From Chryseobacterium sediminis (GTDB lineage: Bacteria > Bacteroidota > Bacteroidia > Flavobacteriales > Weeksellaceae): a DNA stretch of 64,000 nucleotides. Where the stretch lies: the NCBI RefSeq assembly GCF_008386505.1, contig NZ_VUNZ01000007.1, positions 1-64,000 on the forward strand, in the 5' to 3' direction. Under the pieces are notes generated by a model. It was not told the origin of the DNA. It searched no databases and saw only the letters and a program-made list of their open reading frames with translations. This document shows positions 25,794-35,124 of this stretch, piece by piece (the first letter of the stretch is position 1; each line of letters starts with the position of its first letter). The position numbers were made by a program, and so were the translations under genes.

Positions 25794-26641
25794 TTAATCT
25801 CAATTTTCTTATAACTGGATGGTACAGAATAAGGTGTTTCCATCCTCGAAAAGTCAAATTTCGTATTTTCCATTAAGATCTGACTAGATTTTGAGCCTTT
25901 TATAATTATTTTAACATTTTTTGGAAGGCGGATTCCTTCATATTCATTCCAGTCACTGTAAGAAACATCAAGTTCGTCTGAAGACAGAATATCTTTTAAA
26001 TTGACGGACAATAAATCGTAATTAGTGTCGTATTGAAGAGCAATTTTATATTCTCTGTTTTTTTCATCCGTTGTAATTTTCTGATTGATATTAGAAACCA
26101 TTTTGAAGCCTTGTGCATTCTGTGTCAGATCAAATTGTCTGTCATTTATTTTAACAAAAGTTCTTCCTAACAGGATTTTCTCCAAAGATTTATAATCAAT
26201 GAAATTAACATTCAGTAAATTATTAAGATAATCAAAGTCGGAATCTATATAGGTTTTATTGATCTTATCCTGGCCTTTTATTCCTTCGGGAGTAGCAATA
26301 CCTCTGGCTGCATTGATGAATAATGCTCTGAGATTCATCCACACCTTTTTATCATTTTCAATATAGACCGTAGCATCCAGAGTAGGGACATAATTTCCTG
26401 TTTCTACTCGAACTTTGCTGTCTATCTTAATCTGCTCAAATTTGGGTGGAATCAATACATGTTCATAAAAAGTGAGTTTGTCTCTCACCGGTTGGCTTAC
26501 ATCTTTTGGATCGCCGTTGTCTTTATCTGCTGTTGTAGCAATGCTGTCCCGTGTCTGATCCGTATCATTTTGAACTTTAGTACGGGTCTTACAGGATGAT
26601 AAGACAAGAAGCAATAAAAGAAGGGGAATCCAGTTTTTCAT
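25790..26641 (-). CDS. DUF4292 lipoprotein
   Basis: 283 residues. The lipoprotein signal MKNWIPLLLLLLVLSSC carries Cys17. The mature part resembles LolA/LolB-like beta folds and fits DUF4292: FEQIKIDSKVRVE, VWMNLRALFINAARGIATPEGI, INKTYIDSDFDYLNNLLNVNFIDYKSLEKILLGRTF. Members sit next to envC-like genes in many Bacteroidetes. A role in lipoprotein or outer-membrane biogenesis is an inference from the fold. Its stop overlaps the envC start (ATGA), implying coupled translation. Confidence 0.85.
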   Translation of the reverse strand: MKNWIPLLLLLLVLSSCKTRTKVQNDTDQTRDSIATTADKDNGDPKDVSQPVRDKLTFYEHVLIPPKFEQIKIDSKVRVETGNYVPTLDATVYIENDKKVWMNLRALFINAARGIATPEGIKGQDKINKTYIDSDFDYLNNLLNVNFIDYKSLEKILLGRTFVKINDRQFDLTQNAQGFKMVSNINQKITTDEKNREYKIALQYDTNYDLLSVNLKDILSSDELDVSYSDWNEYEGIRLPKNVKIIIKGSKSSQILMENTKFDFSRMETPYSVPSSYKKIEIK

Positions 26642-26685
26642 GTATTTATCTTTAATTAAAAATACGGTGCAATATTAACGCCAAA

Positions 26686-26707
26686 CCACACAAAACATTT
26701 TGTGTGG
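26686..26707. terminator. Strong hairpin after the nucleotidyltransferase gene
   Basis: CCACACAAAA and TTTTGTGTGG form a perfect 10-bp stem around CA. There is no long T run on either side, so it may act as an attenuator or processing site between the nucleotidyltransferase and the DUF4292 operon. Confidence 0.5.
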
Positions 26708-26748
26708 CCTGATGATATCTTGTTTAAATTAAATAATTTCTACTCTTT

Positions 26749-27765
26749 TTATTTAGATAGAAAATCTAAAACGGAATAATCTCCCAAAGAAATTTCTCTT
26801 GCTACTCCGAAATATTGCGCAGAATTACCAATCATAGAATTGGAAAGGTTTCCATGATTAATTCTGGTGTTTTCCTGAATAAGGGAGTTTTCAATATTAG
26901 AATTAACAATTGTTGTATTGTTTCCTAATGAAACTCCCGGGCCTACTTTTGAATTGGAGATTTTTACATTTTCACCAATGAAGCATGGCTGAATAATCAA
27001 TGAATTTTCAATCACAGCAGAAGCTGGGTGATTCTTCATTTCTTCTCTTTCATATTCAAGGATTTTGCTGTTGGTTTCTACAGTGGCATTTTTGTTACCG
27101 CAGTCCATCCAGTCATTTACTTTTCCAAGGGTAAACTTTGCTCCTTTAGATCTAAGGTTTTCAAGGGCTGTTGTCAATTGATATTCACCTCCGTTTTTAA
27201 TATCATTGTCCATGATATAATTGATCTCTTCCATCAGTTTTTCAGCACTGTTGAAATAATAGATACCGATGATGGCAAGATCTGAAACGTAAGTCGTTGG
27301 TTTTTCAACAAAATCTGTGATGAAACCATAATTGTCTAATTTTACAACTCCAAAAGCAGATGGATCTTCCACGCTTTTTACCCAGATCACTCCATCAGAA
27401 TTTTTGTCTAATTGGAAGTCTGCACGGAAAAGGGTATCTGCAAAGGCAATAACGATATCTCCCTGCATAGATTCCTCAGCACATTTGATTGCATGAGCGG
27501 TACCAAGAGGGTCATTCTGATAATATATGCTTCCTTTTGCTCCCAGCTTTTCAGCAATCTGAATAAGGGATCTTTCGATCTCAGGACCAAAATCTCCGAT
27601 GATAAATGCTACCTCTTCAATATTTTCTCCTGCAACTTTAGCAATATCTTCCACCAATCTCTGTACGATAGGTTTTCCTGCAATAGGAATAAGCGGTTTT
27701 GGAACTGTCAGTGTATGTGGACGTAATCTGGAACCACGTCCAGCCATAGGAACAATAATTTTCAT
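26749..27765 (-). CDS. Sugar-1-phosphate nucleotidyltransferase
   Basis: 338 residues. The N-terminal Rossmann-like domain has the signature IVPMAGRGSRLRPHTLTVPKPLIPIAGKPIV, the DPLGTAHAIKCAEE loop, and IVIAFADTLF with the metal-binding Asp; EKPTTYVSDLAIIGIYYF follows. The C-terminal part (about residues 245-338) shows hexapeptide-like left-handed helix repeats (IENSLIQENTRINHGNLSNSMIG). It makes an NDP-sugar, most similar in type to RmlA/GlmU-like enzymes; the exact base and sugar cannot be told. Next to a flippase gene, it probably serves surface polysaccharide synthesis. Confidence 0.88.
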   Translation of the reverse strand: MKIIVPMAGRGSRLRPHTLTVPKPLIPIAGKPIVQRLVEDIAKVAGENIEEVAFIIGDFGPEIERSLIQIAEKLGAKGSIYYQNDPLGTAHAIKCAEESMQGDIVIAFADTLFRADFQLDKNSDGVIWVKSVEDPSAFGVVKLDNYGFITDFVEKPTTYVSDLAIIGIYYFNSAEKLMEEINYIMDNDIKNGGEYQLTTALENLRSKGAKFTLGKVNDWMDCGNKNATVETNSKILEYEREEMKNHPASAVIENSLIIQPCFIGENVKISNSKVGPGVSLGNNTTIVNSNIENSLIQENTRINHGNLSNSMIGNSAQYFGVAREISLGDYSVLDFLSK

Positions 27766-27899
27766 AAATTATATAAAAAATTTTTTATAGTTATTTTAAT
27801 AATATGGCTAAAGATAATAATTATAACCTTTGATGGAATATGATTTATATCTTTTTAATATTTGAATAGATTGTTTACCATCAAAATAAAGACCAAAGT

Positions 27900-29327
27900 T
27901 TAATTCTTTCTGATTCTCGATAAAATCAAATCTTTTTCGGAATAAATCAAAATTCCTGTGAAGATCAAAAATAGTATATTACTTGTTAAAATATTATAGT
28001 TGAGATATTTTACAATGATGAAACTAAAGATCCCAAGCAAAATAAGGAAAAAAGACATTTTCTTCATTCTGTAAGGAATAGGATAATATTTCTGGCCCAG
28101 CAGATAGGATACAATCATCATAATAATATAGGCTCCAAACGTTGCCCATGCAGAGCCGATCATGCTGTGATAATAGTTTAAGGCTAAAAGATTGAGACCA
28201 ATATTTATTCCTGCTCCAAGCCATGAAATAACAGTTCCTACACTGGTTCTGTCCGTTACTTTATACCAGGTGGAAAAGTTATAATATATTCCGAAGCAGA
28301 GATTGGCAATAACAATGATCGGGATGATATCTATAGCGATCCAATAAGATTTGTTGGGAATAAAAACTTCTTTCAGCCAGGATATATTGGCAATAATTCC
28401 TAACGCTACGGCACAGGCAAAGAAGGAAAAGTATTCTGCTACTTTGGCGTAAGTCTTTTTAGCATCGCCTTTATCCATTTGTTTAAAAAAGAAAGGCTCA
28501 ATACCCATTCGGTATGCTGTAACAAATAAGGTCATCAGTACAGCCAGTTTATAGCAGCCGCCATAAGCACCGGCCTCTTCGTCTGAAATGTGATTTCTCT
28601 GGATGGATTTATCAAAGTTTTCATTGACCATAAAAGCCAGTCCCGCCAACATGAGCGGAAAAGAATATTTGATCATTCGCCCGAACAAAGAGGTTACAAA
28701 CTGAAATCTTACTTTTAATATAATAGGAAGTAGTAATAAAACCCCTAAAGCACTTCCCGCCAAATTACTGAAGAACGGATAATCTACATTTTGGTCTAAA
28801 CCAAAACTTTTGGATATGTTTTCCGGAATCCAGAAGAATAATGCTGCAGTAAAAACAGCCTGAAATATAGCCTGAACAACTCTTACAGCAGAGTATTTGA
28901 TGGGTTTATTATGAAAACGCAGCCATGCAAACGGAATCACCAGTAAATTATCAAAAAACGCAATCAAAGCAAACCATCTGATGTATTCAGGATTATCATG
29001 ATATCCTAAATAATCTGCAATAGGCTGATTGAGCAAATAGCATAATGCAAGAAAAGCCGTGGACGTTGAAAACAAAAACCAGAATGAAGTATTGAAAGTT
29101 TTTTTCTCATTATCCTCTTCAGCAGAAAACCGGAAATAGGCCGTTTCAAAACCAAAAGAGAGAATGATATTAACAAAAGAAATCCATGCATAAAGCTGTG
29201 TGAAAATAGCAAAACCTTCATTGGGAATTTTATAGATCAAAAGTGGATTAAGGATGAATAAAATAATTCTGGGTGCTATAGCTCCCGCTCCATAGATGAT
29301 TGTCTGCCCTAATAGTTTCTTATACAA
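27900..29327 (-). CDS. Polysaccharide flippase (MOP/Wzx-like)
   Basis: 475 residues with about 12-14 hydrophobic segments and the polysaccharide-synthesis/MATE-type pattern (YGAGAIAPRIILFILNPLL; LAGLAFMVNENFDKSIQRNHISDEEAGAYGGCYKLAVLMTLFVTAYRMGIEPFFFK). It likely moves lipid-linked glycans across the inner membrane. The only start in reach is the TTG at 29327, preceded by a good -7 box TACATTTG at 29350-29343. It lies upstream of, and in line with, the nucleotidyltransferase (134-bp gap), consistent with a shared envelope role. Confidence 0.88.
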   Translation of the reverse strand: MYKKLLGQTIIYGAGAIAPRIILFILNPLLIYKIPNEGFAIFTQLYAWISFVNIILSFGFETAYFRFSAEEDNEKKTFNTSFWFLFSTSTAFLALCYLLNQPIADYLGYHDNPEYIRWFALIAFFDNLLVIPFAWLRFHNKPIKYSAVRVVQAIFQAVFTAALFFWIPENISKSFGLDQNVDYPFFSNLAGSALGVLLLLPIILKVRFQFVTSLFGRMIKYSFPLMLAGLAFMVNENFDKSIQRNHISDEEAGAYGGCYKLAVLMTLFVTAYRMGIEPFFFKQMDKGDAKKTYAKVAEYFSFFACAVALGIIANISWLKEVFIPNKSYWIAIDIIPIIVIANLCFGIYYNFSTWYKVTDRTSVGTVISWLGAGINIGLNLLALNYYHSMIGSAWATFGAYIIMMIVSYLLGQKYYPIPYRMKKMSFFLILLGIFSFIIVKYLNYNILTSNILFLIFTGILIYSEKDLILSRIRKN

Positions 29328-29342
29328 AGTCGAAATTTTTTA

Positions 29343-29350
29343 CAAATGTA
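29343..29350 (-). promoter_or_regulatory. -7 box of the flippase gene
   Basis: TACATTTG on the minus strand matches TAnnTTTG exactly, 15 bp before the TTG start. This supports the short leader and the TTG start. Confidence 0.5.
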
Positions 29351-29375
29351 AAACTTTAAGTATTCGTTTGGTGAT

Positions 29376-29410
29376 TTTGGGGTGAATTAAAACATAAAAT
29401 CTTAATTTTA
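29376..29410 (+). promoter_or_regulatory. Possible pyrC promoter
   Basis: TTTG (29376-29379), a 23-bp spacer and TAATTTTA (29403-29410, 7 of 8) precede the pyrC ATG at 29428. Confidence 0.4.
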
Positions 29411-29427
29411 CGGGGAAATAAATTGAA

Positions 29428-30765
29428 ATGAAAGTTCTTATAAAAAACGTAAATATCGTGAACGAAGGAAAAGTCTTTGAAAGCGATATCCTAATAGAAA
29501 ATGACTTAATCTCCAAAATAGCTGTTAATATTTCTGAAGATGCAGATCAGATCATTGAAGGTTCTGGAAAGTATCTTCTTCCAGGAGTAATTGATGATCA
29601 GGTGCATTTCCGTGATCCGGGACTTACACATAAAGGAGATATTGAAAGTGAATCAAGGGCGGCCATTGCAGGTGGAGTAACCAGCTTTATCGATCAGCCT
29701 AATACGGTACCGAATGCTGTTACTCAGGAACTGCTGGCAAATAAATATGAGATTGCTTCCCAAAAAGCATATGCCAACTATGGTTTTATGATGGGGGGAA
29801 CGAATGATAATCTGGAGGAGGTTCTGAAAACAAATCCAAGGAATGTTCCCGGAATCAAATTATTCTTAGGTTCGTCCACAGGAAATATGCTGGTGGATAA
29901 CCCTGAAACACTGGAAAATATTTTTAGTAATACCCAAATGCTGATTGCTGTTCATTGTGAAGATGAAGCTACGATCAGAGCCAATACTCAAAAATATATG
30001 GATGAATACGGTGAAGATATTCCTGTAAAATTCCATCATTTGATCAGAAGCGAAGAAGCATGTTACATCTCTTCTTCCAAAGCTATTGAACTTGCCGAGA
30101 AAACAGGAGCGAGACTTCACGTTTTCCATCTTTCAACAGCAAAGGAAATGGAACTTTTTAGAAATGATATTCCTTTAAAAGATAAAAAAATCACTGCTGA
30201 GGTGTGTGTTCACCACCTTACTTTTACCAATGAGGATTATGAAACAAAAGGCGGACTTATCAAATGGAATCCGGCTGTAAAAACTCAAAAGGATAAAGAT
30301 GCCCTTTGGGAAGCACTGCTGGATGACAGAATTGATGTTATTGCTACAGACCATGCCCCACATACCGCTGAAGAAAAGAATAATGTATATACAAAGTGTC
30401 CTTCAGGAGCGCCTTTGGTACAACATTCATTGGTTGTGATGCTGGAAAACTATAAAAACGGTAAAATCTCCCTAGAGAAAATCGTTGAAAAGATGTCTCA
30501 TAATCCTGCCATCCTTTTCAAAGTTGAAAAAAGAGGTTTTGTGAAAGAAGGATATAAAGCGGATCTTGTTTTAGTTGATTTAAATGAAAACTGGACGGTT
30601 TCCAAAGACAATTTATTATACAAATGTGGCTGGAGTCCATTGGAGGGAATGAACTTCCACTCGAAGGTTACCCATACTTTTGTAAATGGACATCTGGTGT
30701 ATGATAATGGTAAGATTGCAGAGGAAAAGTTTGGAGAGAGATTGCTTTTTGAAGCAAGGGACTAA
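29428..30765 (+). CDS. pyrC: Dihydroorotase (class I type), first metal His replaced
   Basis: 445 residues, cytoplasmic amidohydrolase. It cyclises N-carbamoyl-aspartate to dihydroorotate in pyrimidine synthesis. Seen: GVIDDQVHFRDPGLTHKGD (Gln58, His60, Arg62), GIKLFLGSSTGN with Lys144 as the likely carboxylated lysine, AVHCEDE with His176, ARLHVFHLST (His231/234) and IATDHAPHT with Asp308. The canonical HxH motif is QxH here, so one metal ligand is changed; I recall the same DDQVHFR form in other Bacteroidetes dihydroorotases. All other ligands are present, so activity is expected. Single gene with a repeat-type terminator. Confidence 0.9.
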   Translation: MKVLIKNVNIVNEGKVFESDILIENDLISKIAVNISEDADQIIEGSGKYLLPGVIDDQVHFRDPGLTHKGDIESESRAAIAGGVTSFIDQPNTVPNAVTQELLANKYEIASQKAYANYGFMMGGTNDNLEEVLKTNPRNVPGIKLFLGSSTGNMLVDNPETLENIFSNTQMLIAVHCEDEATIRANTQKYMDEYGEDIPVKFHHLIRSEEACYISSSKAIELAEKTGARLHVFHLSTAKEMELFRNDIPLKDKKITAEVCVHHLTFTNEDYETKGGLIKWNPAVKTQKDKDALWEALLDDRIDVIATDHAPHTAEEKNNVYTKCPSGAPLVQHSLVVMLENYKNGKISLEKIVEKMSHNPAILFKVEKRGFVKEGYKADLVLVDLNENWTVSKDNLLYKCGWSPLEGMNFHSKVTHTFVNGHLVYDNGKIAEEKFGERLLFEARD

Positions 30766-30794
30766 TGAGATATAATCGAAGAATTACGATAATT

Positions 30795-30831
30795 CAATAA
30801 GAGCGGGTTTTAGCCCGCTCTATTTATTTGA
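30795..30831 (+). terminator. Terminator with GAGCGGG repeat, copy 1
   Basis: GAGCGGGTTTTAGCCCGCTC (30801-30820) forms a 7-8 bp GC stem, preceded by TCAATAA and followed by TATTTATTT. A near-identical copy lies at 32006. Confidence 0.8.
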
Positions 30832-30936
30832 CCTCATAGATTATATGATTAAACTTAATCCTTTTTTGAACTCTTTTAAATTTTCAGATAATTTAAATTT
30901 ATGTAGTTTCGCGCAGAAAAAAAATTACCAATATCT

Positions 30937-31995
30937 ATGTATAAATTCTTTTTGATTTTATTTTTCTCATTTTCGTTACAGTTTAGTTCACAAGTCAATA
31001 CACAACTGCTTGCAAATTCGTCATGGACAAGTGTAAAATCCAGTATGTTGGATGGAAGCAGGGATTTGTTCCAAAAACCATCCAGTTTTTTAGTATGGAA
31101 AATTAATGGGAATAACCTTTGTGAATATATTGATCCTTGGTATTTGGAAAGGAAAAATTGTATGAATATTAAGATCGAAAAAAATGTCATACAAATATCT
31201 GATAAACCAGTTTATGTAATTGAAAAATTAACCTCAGATTCATTGATTGTTATAGAAAAAAAAGATGATGTTACTTTTCCTGATAAAATAAGAAAGAGGT
31301 GGTTTGTAAAAACCTCGGAGGTTTTGAAAGATTTTACGGATAAAGCAACTGGTGATTCGATTATAATTACTTCCCGAAACGCAATGCCATCATTAAAAAG
31401 AGGAATAAATTTTGAGCTTCTTGAAAGTTATTCAAAAAAGAAATATACTCTGAATTTCGAGACAGTAGGAGAAATCAGAATTTTCCTTAAAAAACAAAAG
31501 GTTGAAGTAACTGTGGATTCTAAAAAGCAGAATAAAGATAATCAGACAGCTATTGAATTTTTCAAAACTACGCTGGAAAAAGATTATAAACTATGGAATC
31601 TGACAGGGTTTGAGAAATTTGAGAAAATTATTATTCCATACTATCTCATGGTGAAATTAGAAGATGGTGATGCCGGTAGTATTGCTTTTTTTGGCAAAGT
31701 TTCTTTTGAAAAAGATGAAAGAACTGTAGTAAGAATAAAAGATAAATTTGTGTCTGCAGAAAATTTCAATAAGGGTTTAAAAGCCATTAACAGTCAAAAA
31801 TTTGATAATGCAGTTTACTTTTTCAATAAGGCTCATGAAGATGATAATACAAACACTGAAGCATTGTATAATGTAGCGTCAATTTCTCTAGCACAAAACA
31901 AAACAGACGTTGCATGTACTGCATTAAAAAAATTAAAAGATCTGGATCAAAAGGAAGGGATCAAACTATACAATGAAAAATGTTCAGGAAAATAA
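30937..31995 (+). CDS. Secreted protein with C-terminal TPR-like repeats
   Basis: 352 residues. Signal peptide to about residue 19 (LQFSSQ). Residues 20-130 look like a lipocalin/DUF-type beta region (NSSWTSVKSSMLDGSRDLF ... SFLVWKINGNNLCEYIDPWYLERKNCMNI). A central region of unknown fold follows, with IPYYLMVKLEDGDAGSIAF near residue 240. The last 75 residues show a TPR pair: FNKGLKAINSQKFDNAVYFFNKAHEDDNTNTEALYNVASISLAQNKTDVACTALKKLKDLD. I do not recognise the whole protein. It is flanked on both sides by the same terminator repeat, so it is an independent unit. Confidence 0.72.
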   Translation: MYKFFLILFFSFSLQFSSQVNTQLLANSSWTSVKSSMLDGSRDLFQKPSSFLVWKINGNNLCEYIDPWYLERKNCMNIKIEKNVIQISDKPVYVIEKLTSDSLIVIEKKDDVTFPDKIRKRWFVKTSEVLKDFTDKATGDSIIITSRNAMPSLKRGINFELLESYSKKKYTLNFETVGEIRIFLKKQKVEVTVDSKKQNKDNQTAIEFFKTTLEKDYKLWNLTGFEKFEKIIIPYYLMVKLEDGDAGSIAFFGKVSFEKDERTVVRIKDKFVSAENFNKGLKAINSQKFDNAVYFFNKAHEDDNTNTEALYNVASISLAQNKTDVACTALKKLKDLDQKEGIKLYNEKCSGK

Positions 31996-31999
31996 TAAT

Positions 32000-32034
32000 C
32001 AATAAGAGCGGGCTTTAGCCCGCTCTCTTTATTT
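32000..32034 (+). terminator. Terminator with GAGCGGG repeat, copy 2
   Basis: GAGCGGGCTTTAGCCCGCTC (32006-32025), an 8-bp perfect stem with a four-base loop, has the same TCAATAA prefix and T-rich suffix as copy 1 at 30801. Confidence 0.85.
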
Positions 32035-32062
32035 TAAACCTTTCATTGGATTTAGTCACTTT

Positions 32063-34360
32063 TTATTTCTTCACCTTACTTCCCATATAAAAAGTAAGCT
32101 TCCCACCATTCATGATCTCAGAATGTTTCAGTATAAAATTCTTGATTTCTCTTCCATTTAAAAGAACTTTCTGAACATATACATTTTTCGGACTTTGATT
32201 GATTGCTTCAATTTCAAAAGTTTTTCCGTTTTCCAGATTCACTACAGCATGATCAATCGCAGGGCTTCCTATTGAATAATCTTCAGAACCCGGAGCTACA
32301 GGATAGAAACCCAATGAGCTTAAAATATACCATGCACTCATTTGTCCGGCATCATCATTTCCTCCCAATCCGTCTGGCGTTGCTTTATACTGCATTTCCA
32401 AAATACGGCGGATCTGTGCCTGTGCTTTCCATGGCTGGCCTGCCCAGTTATAAAAATAAACAACGTGGTGGGCTGGTTCATTTCCGTGAACATATCCTCC
32501 AATGATTCCTTCCCGTGTAATATCTTCAGTATCTGCGAAAAACTCATCAGGTAGATGCATGGTGAACAGTTCATCCAGCTTTGATGCAAATTTTTTCTTA
32601 CCACCCATCATGCTGATCAGTTCATCCGGATTTTGTGGAACAAAGAAACTGTAGTTCCATGAATTTCCTTCAATAAAGCCTTGACCGTGGGTGCTTAATA
32701 CATCAAAATCTTTCTTGAAACTTCCATCCGCCAGACGTAGACGCATAAACCCGATCGTTTTATCAAAATTATTTTTCCAGTTTTCAGATCGTTTGATAAA
32801 CTGATTGTAAATTTCTGTTTTGTTTAAATGTTTTGCCAATTGAGCTATAGCCCAGTCATCATAAGCATATTCCAGCGTATTGGAAACTGAAGTTCCGCTT
32901 TTTTCAGCTGGGATATATCCAAGATCGATATATTGCCCGATACCTTCATAATTTCTTTTGTTGGCTGTTTCTATACATGCTTTTAATGCTTCTTCAGGAT
33001 CTCCTTCATAATTTCCTTTAATAATAGCATCTGCCACTACACTTACACTGTGGTAGCCACTCATACACCAGTTGTCATTGGCATAATGAGACCAGATAGG
33101 TAGCATTTTCATAGAAAACTGATTATAATGAGCCATCATGGATTTTACCATATCACCATTCCGTTTGGGCTGAATAATATTAAAGAAAGGGTGAAGAGTT
33201 CGGTAAGTATCCCACAAAGAAAAGGTGGTATAATTGGTAAAGCCGTCTGCTTTATGAACATTCTGATCCAGACCTTTGTATTCTCCATTAACATCCATGT
33301 AAGTAGTAGGATTGATAAAGGTATGATACATGGCTGTATAGAAGTTGGTTTTTTCCGTATCAGAACCCTTTATCACAATTTTATTTAATTCCTTATTCCA
33401 GTTGTTCTGTGCCTGAGCTTTAGCCTGATCAAAAGTTATACTTCCTGCTTCTTTTTCCAAATTTTCTAAAGCGTTGGTCTGGCTTACCGGAGAAATGGCA
33501 AGTTTTACTTCAATGGCTTCATTTTCAAGAGTGTCAAAATCAAAAAACATTTTCAGGTTTTTACCTGCAATTTCAGGGAAGTTCTGATTTTGGTCAAATT
33601 TTCTCCAAAAACCTTTATAAACCTGCTTCTCATCATAGTTTTTCTGGCCATAAGATTTGAAAGGTTTTGAAAACTTCATCGCAAAATAAACCGTTCTGGT
33701 TCTTGCCCAGCCGTTAGTCTGACGATATCCTGTAATGGTATTTCCATTTTCTACCCTAACGTATGTCCAGACATTTTTTCCGTCATAATTATATATTCCA
33801 GCCATCAGATCCAGAATAATATGGGACTGGTCAGACTTCGGGAAAGTATAGCGGTGGATTCCCACTCTTGGAGTAGCTGTAAGCTCTGCCAGAATATTGT
33901 GATCATCCAGTTTTACTTTGTAATATCCAGCCTCTGCTGTTTCGTTTTGATGTGAAAACCGGCTTCTGTAACCATTTTCAGGATTGGTAGCTGTTCCGGG
34001 ATTCAGCTGAAGTTTTCCTACCGTTGGCATGATCAGAAAATCTCCAAGATCAGAATGTCCCGTTCCGCTGAAGTGAGTAGAACTGAAACCTACAATCGTT
34101 TTATCTTCATAGCGGTAGCCGGCGCAGTATTTATAAACCTCGCCATTGTATTTTCCGTTAAGTTCATAAGAAATAGTGTCTGTTTCAGGACTTAGCTGTA
34201 CAGCACCAAAAGGAACTGTAGCTCCGGGATAAGTATGTCCCATCTTTTCTGTGCCGATCAGAGGATTGACGTATTGTATTAATTTTTCAAATTTTTGGGC
34301 ATGAAAGTTTGCACTTAAAAATAATAGAGAAAGAAAAACAATGGGTCTGTGATTTTTCAT
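32063..34360 (-). CDS. GH92 family alpha-mannosidase
   Basis: 765 residues from the ATG at 34360 (an in-frame TTG at 34369 is less likely). Signal peptide to about residue 22 (SANFHAQ). Family GH92 enzymes are Ca2+-dependent exo-alpha-mannosidases. Hallmarks: VNPLIGTEKMGHTYPGATVPFGAVQLSPET at the N-terminal sandwich, SLWDTYRTLHPFFNIIQP, the GYIPAEKSGTSVSNTLEYAYDDW segment, EGNSWNYSFFVPQN and the diagnostic GGNDDAGQMSAWYILSSLGFYPVAPGSEDY. It is exported, probably to the periplasm or surface, to trim mannosides from glycoproteins or yeast mannan. There is no SusC/D pair beside it, so it is not in a classic polysaccharide utilisation locus here. Confidence 0.94.
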   Translation of the reverse strand: MKNHRPIVFLSLLFLSANFHAQKFEKLIQYVNPLIGTEKMGHTYPGATVPFGAVQLSPETDTISYELNGKYNGEVYKYCAGYRYEDKTIVGFSSTHFSGTGHSDLGDFLIMPTVGKLQLNPGTATNPENGYRSRFSHQNETAEAGYYKVKLDDHNILAELTATPRVGIHRYTFPKSDQSHIILDLMAGIYNYDGKNVWTYVRVENGNTITGYRQTNGWARTRTVYFAMKFSKPFKSYGQKNYDEKQVYKGFWRKFDQNQNFPEIAGKNLKMFFDFDTLENEAIEVKLAISPVSQTNALENLEKEAGSITFDQAKAQAQNNWNKELNKIVIKGSDTEKTNFYTAMYHTFINPTTYMDVNGEYKGLDQNVHKADGFTNYTTFSLWDTYRTLHPFFNIIQPKRNGDMVKSMMAHYNQFSMKMLPIWSHYANDNWCMSGYHSVSVVADAIIKGNYEGDPEEALKACIETANKRNYEGIGQYIDLGYIPAEKSGTSVSNTLEYAYDDWAIAQLAKHLNKTEIYNQFIKRSENWKNNFDKTIGFMRLRLADGSFKKDFDVLSTHGQGFIEGNSWNYSFFVPQNPDELISMMGGKKKFASKLDELFTMHLPDEFFADTEDITREGIIGGYVHGNEPAHHVVYFYNWAGQPWKAQAQIRRILEMQYKATPDGLGGNDDAGQMSAWYILSSLGFYPVAPGSEDYSIGSPAIDHAVVNLENGKTFEIEAINQSPKNVYVQKVLLNGREIKNFILKHSEIMNGGKLTFYMGSKVKK

Positions 34361-34438
34361 TAATGACAATTTTTCAAAGTTTAAAATTAATTAAAATCAT
34401 CATTTGCTGTTGTGTTTTAGATCAATTTGAGTACTGTA

Positions 34439-35122
34439 TTATTCTTTTTCAGAAAAGCGAAAACCTATTCCGTGCAGGTTTTCTATTAAAATATTCCGTT
34501 CTTCGGCAAGTACCTTTCGCAATCTGGAAATAAATACGTCTAGACTTCGTCCCATAAAGTAGTCATCATCACCCCAAATTGCTTTCAGAATGTCCTGTCT
34601 TTTTACAACAAGGTTTTTGTGACAGATAAAATATAAAAGCAGGTCAGACTCTCTTTGGGTAAGGGTAATGCTGTTTTCTATACCTTGCAGCGTATAATTT
34701 TTAGGATCAAAATCATACTTCCCGATTTTGTATTTTAGAGGAGAAGTATCTGTTTTCCTGGTGCGTTTCAGAAAGACTTCAATTTTCAGCATCAGTTCTT
34801 CAATACTGAATGGCTTTACCAGATAATCATCAGCTCCTATTTTAAGCCCTTTTATTCTGTCTTCTTTTAAAGCTTTTGCAGAAATGAAAATAATAGGGAT
34901 TTCAGAATTTTTACTGCGGATATGTTCAGCTACTTCAAATCCGTTCATGCCGGGCATCATAATATCCAGCAGACAAATATCAAAATTCTGACTGTTAAAT
35001 GCTTCCAATGCAGATTCACCATCAGAATAGCAGCTGATGTCATAATAACTCTCCAGGCTATCTTCAACGAGGAAAGCTATTGTCTTATCATCTTCGGCAT
35101 ATAAAATTTTAGATTTCTCCAT
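34439..35122 (-). CDS. OmpR/PhoB-type response regulator
   Basis: 227 residues. The receiver domain (1-115) has the acidic pair YAEDD, the phospho-acceptor Asp53 (LLDIMMPGMNGFE) and Lys103 (DDYLVKPFS). The winged-helix DNA-binding domain (about 130-225) has TLTQRESDLLLYFICHKNLVVKRQDILKAIWGDDDYFMGRSLDVFISRLRKVL and ends LHGIGFRF. It starts two bases after the stop of the upstream kinase, its obvious partner. A likely target is the divergent DUF1573 gene, whose promoter carries 11-bp-spaced TTAACA repeats. Confidence 0.94.
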   Translation of the reverse strand: MEKSKILYAEDDKTIAFLVEDSLESYYDISCYSDGESALEAFNSQNFDICLLDIMMPGMNGFEVAEHIRSKNSEIPIIFISAKALKEDRIKGLKIGADDYLVKPFSIEELMLKIEVFLKRTRKTDTSPLKYKIGKYDFDPKNYTLQGIENSITLTQRESDLLLYFICHKNLVVKRQDILKAIWGDDDYFMGRSLDVFISRLRKVLAEERNILIENLHGIGFRFSEKE

Positions 35123-35124
35123 AC

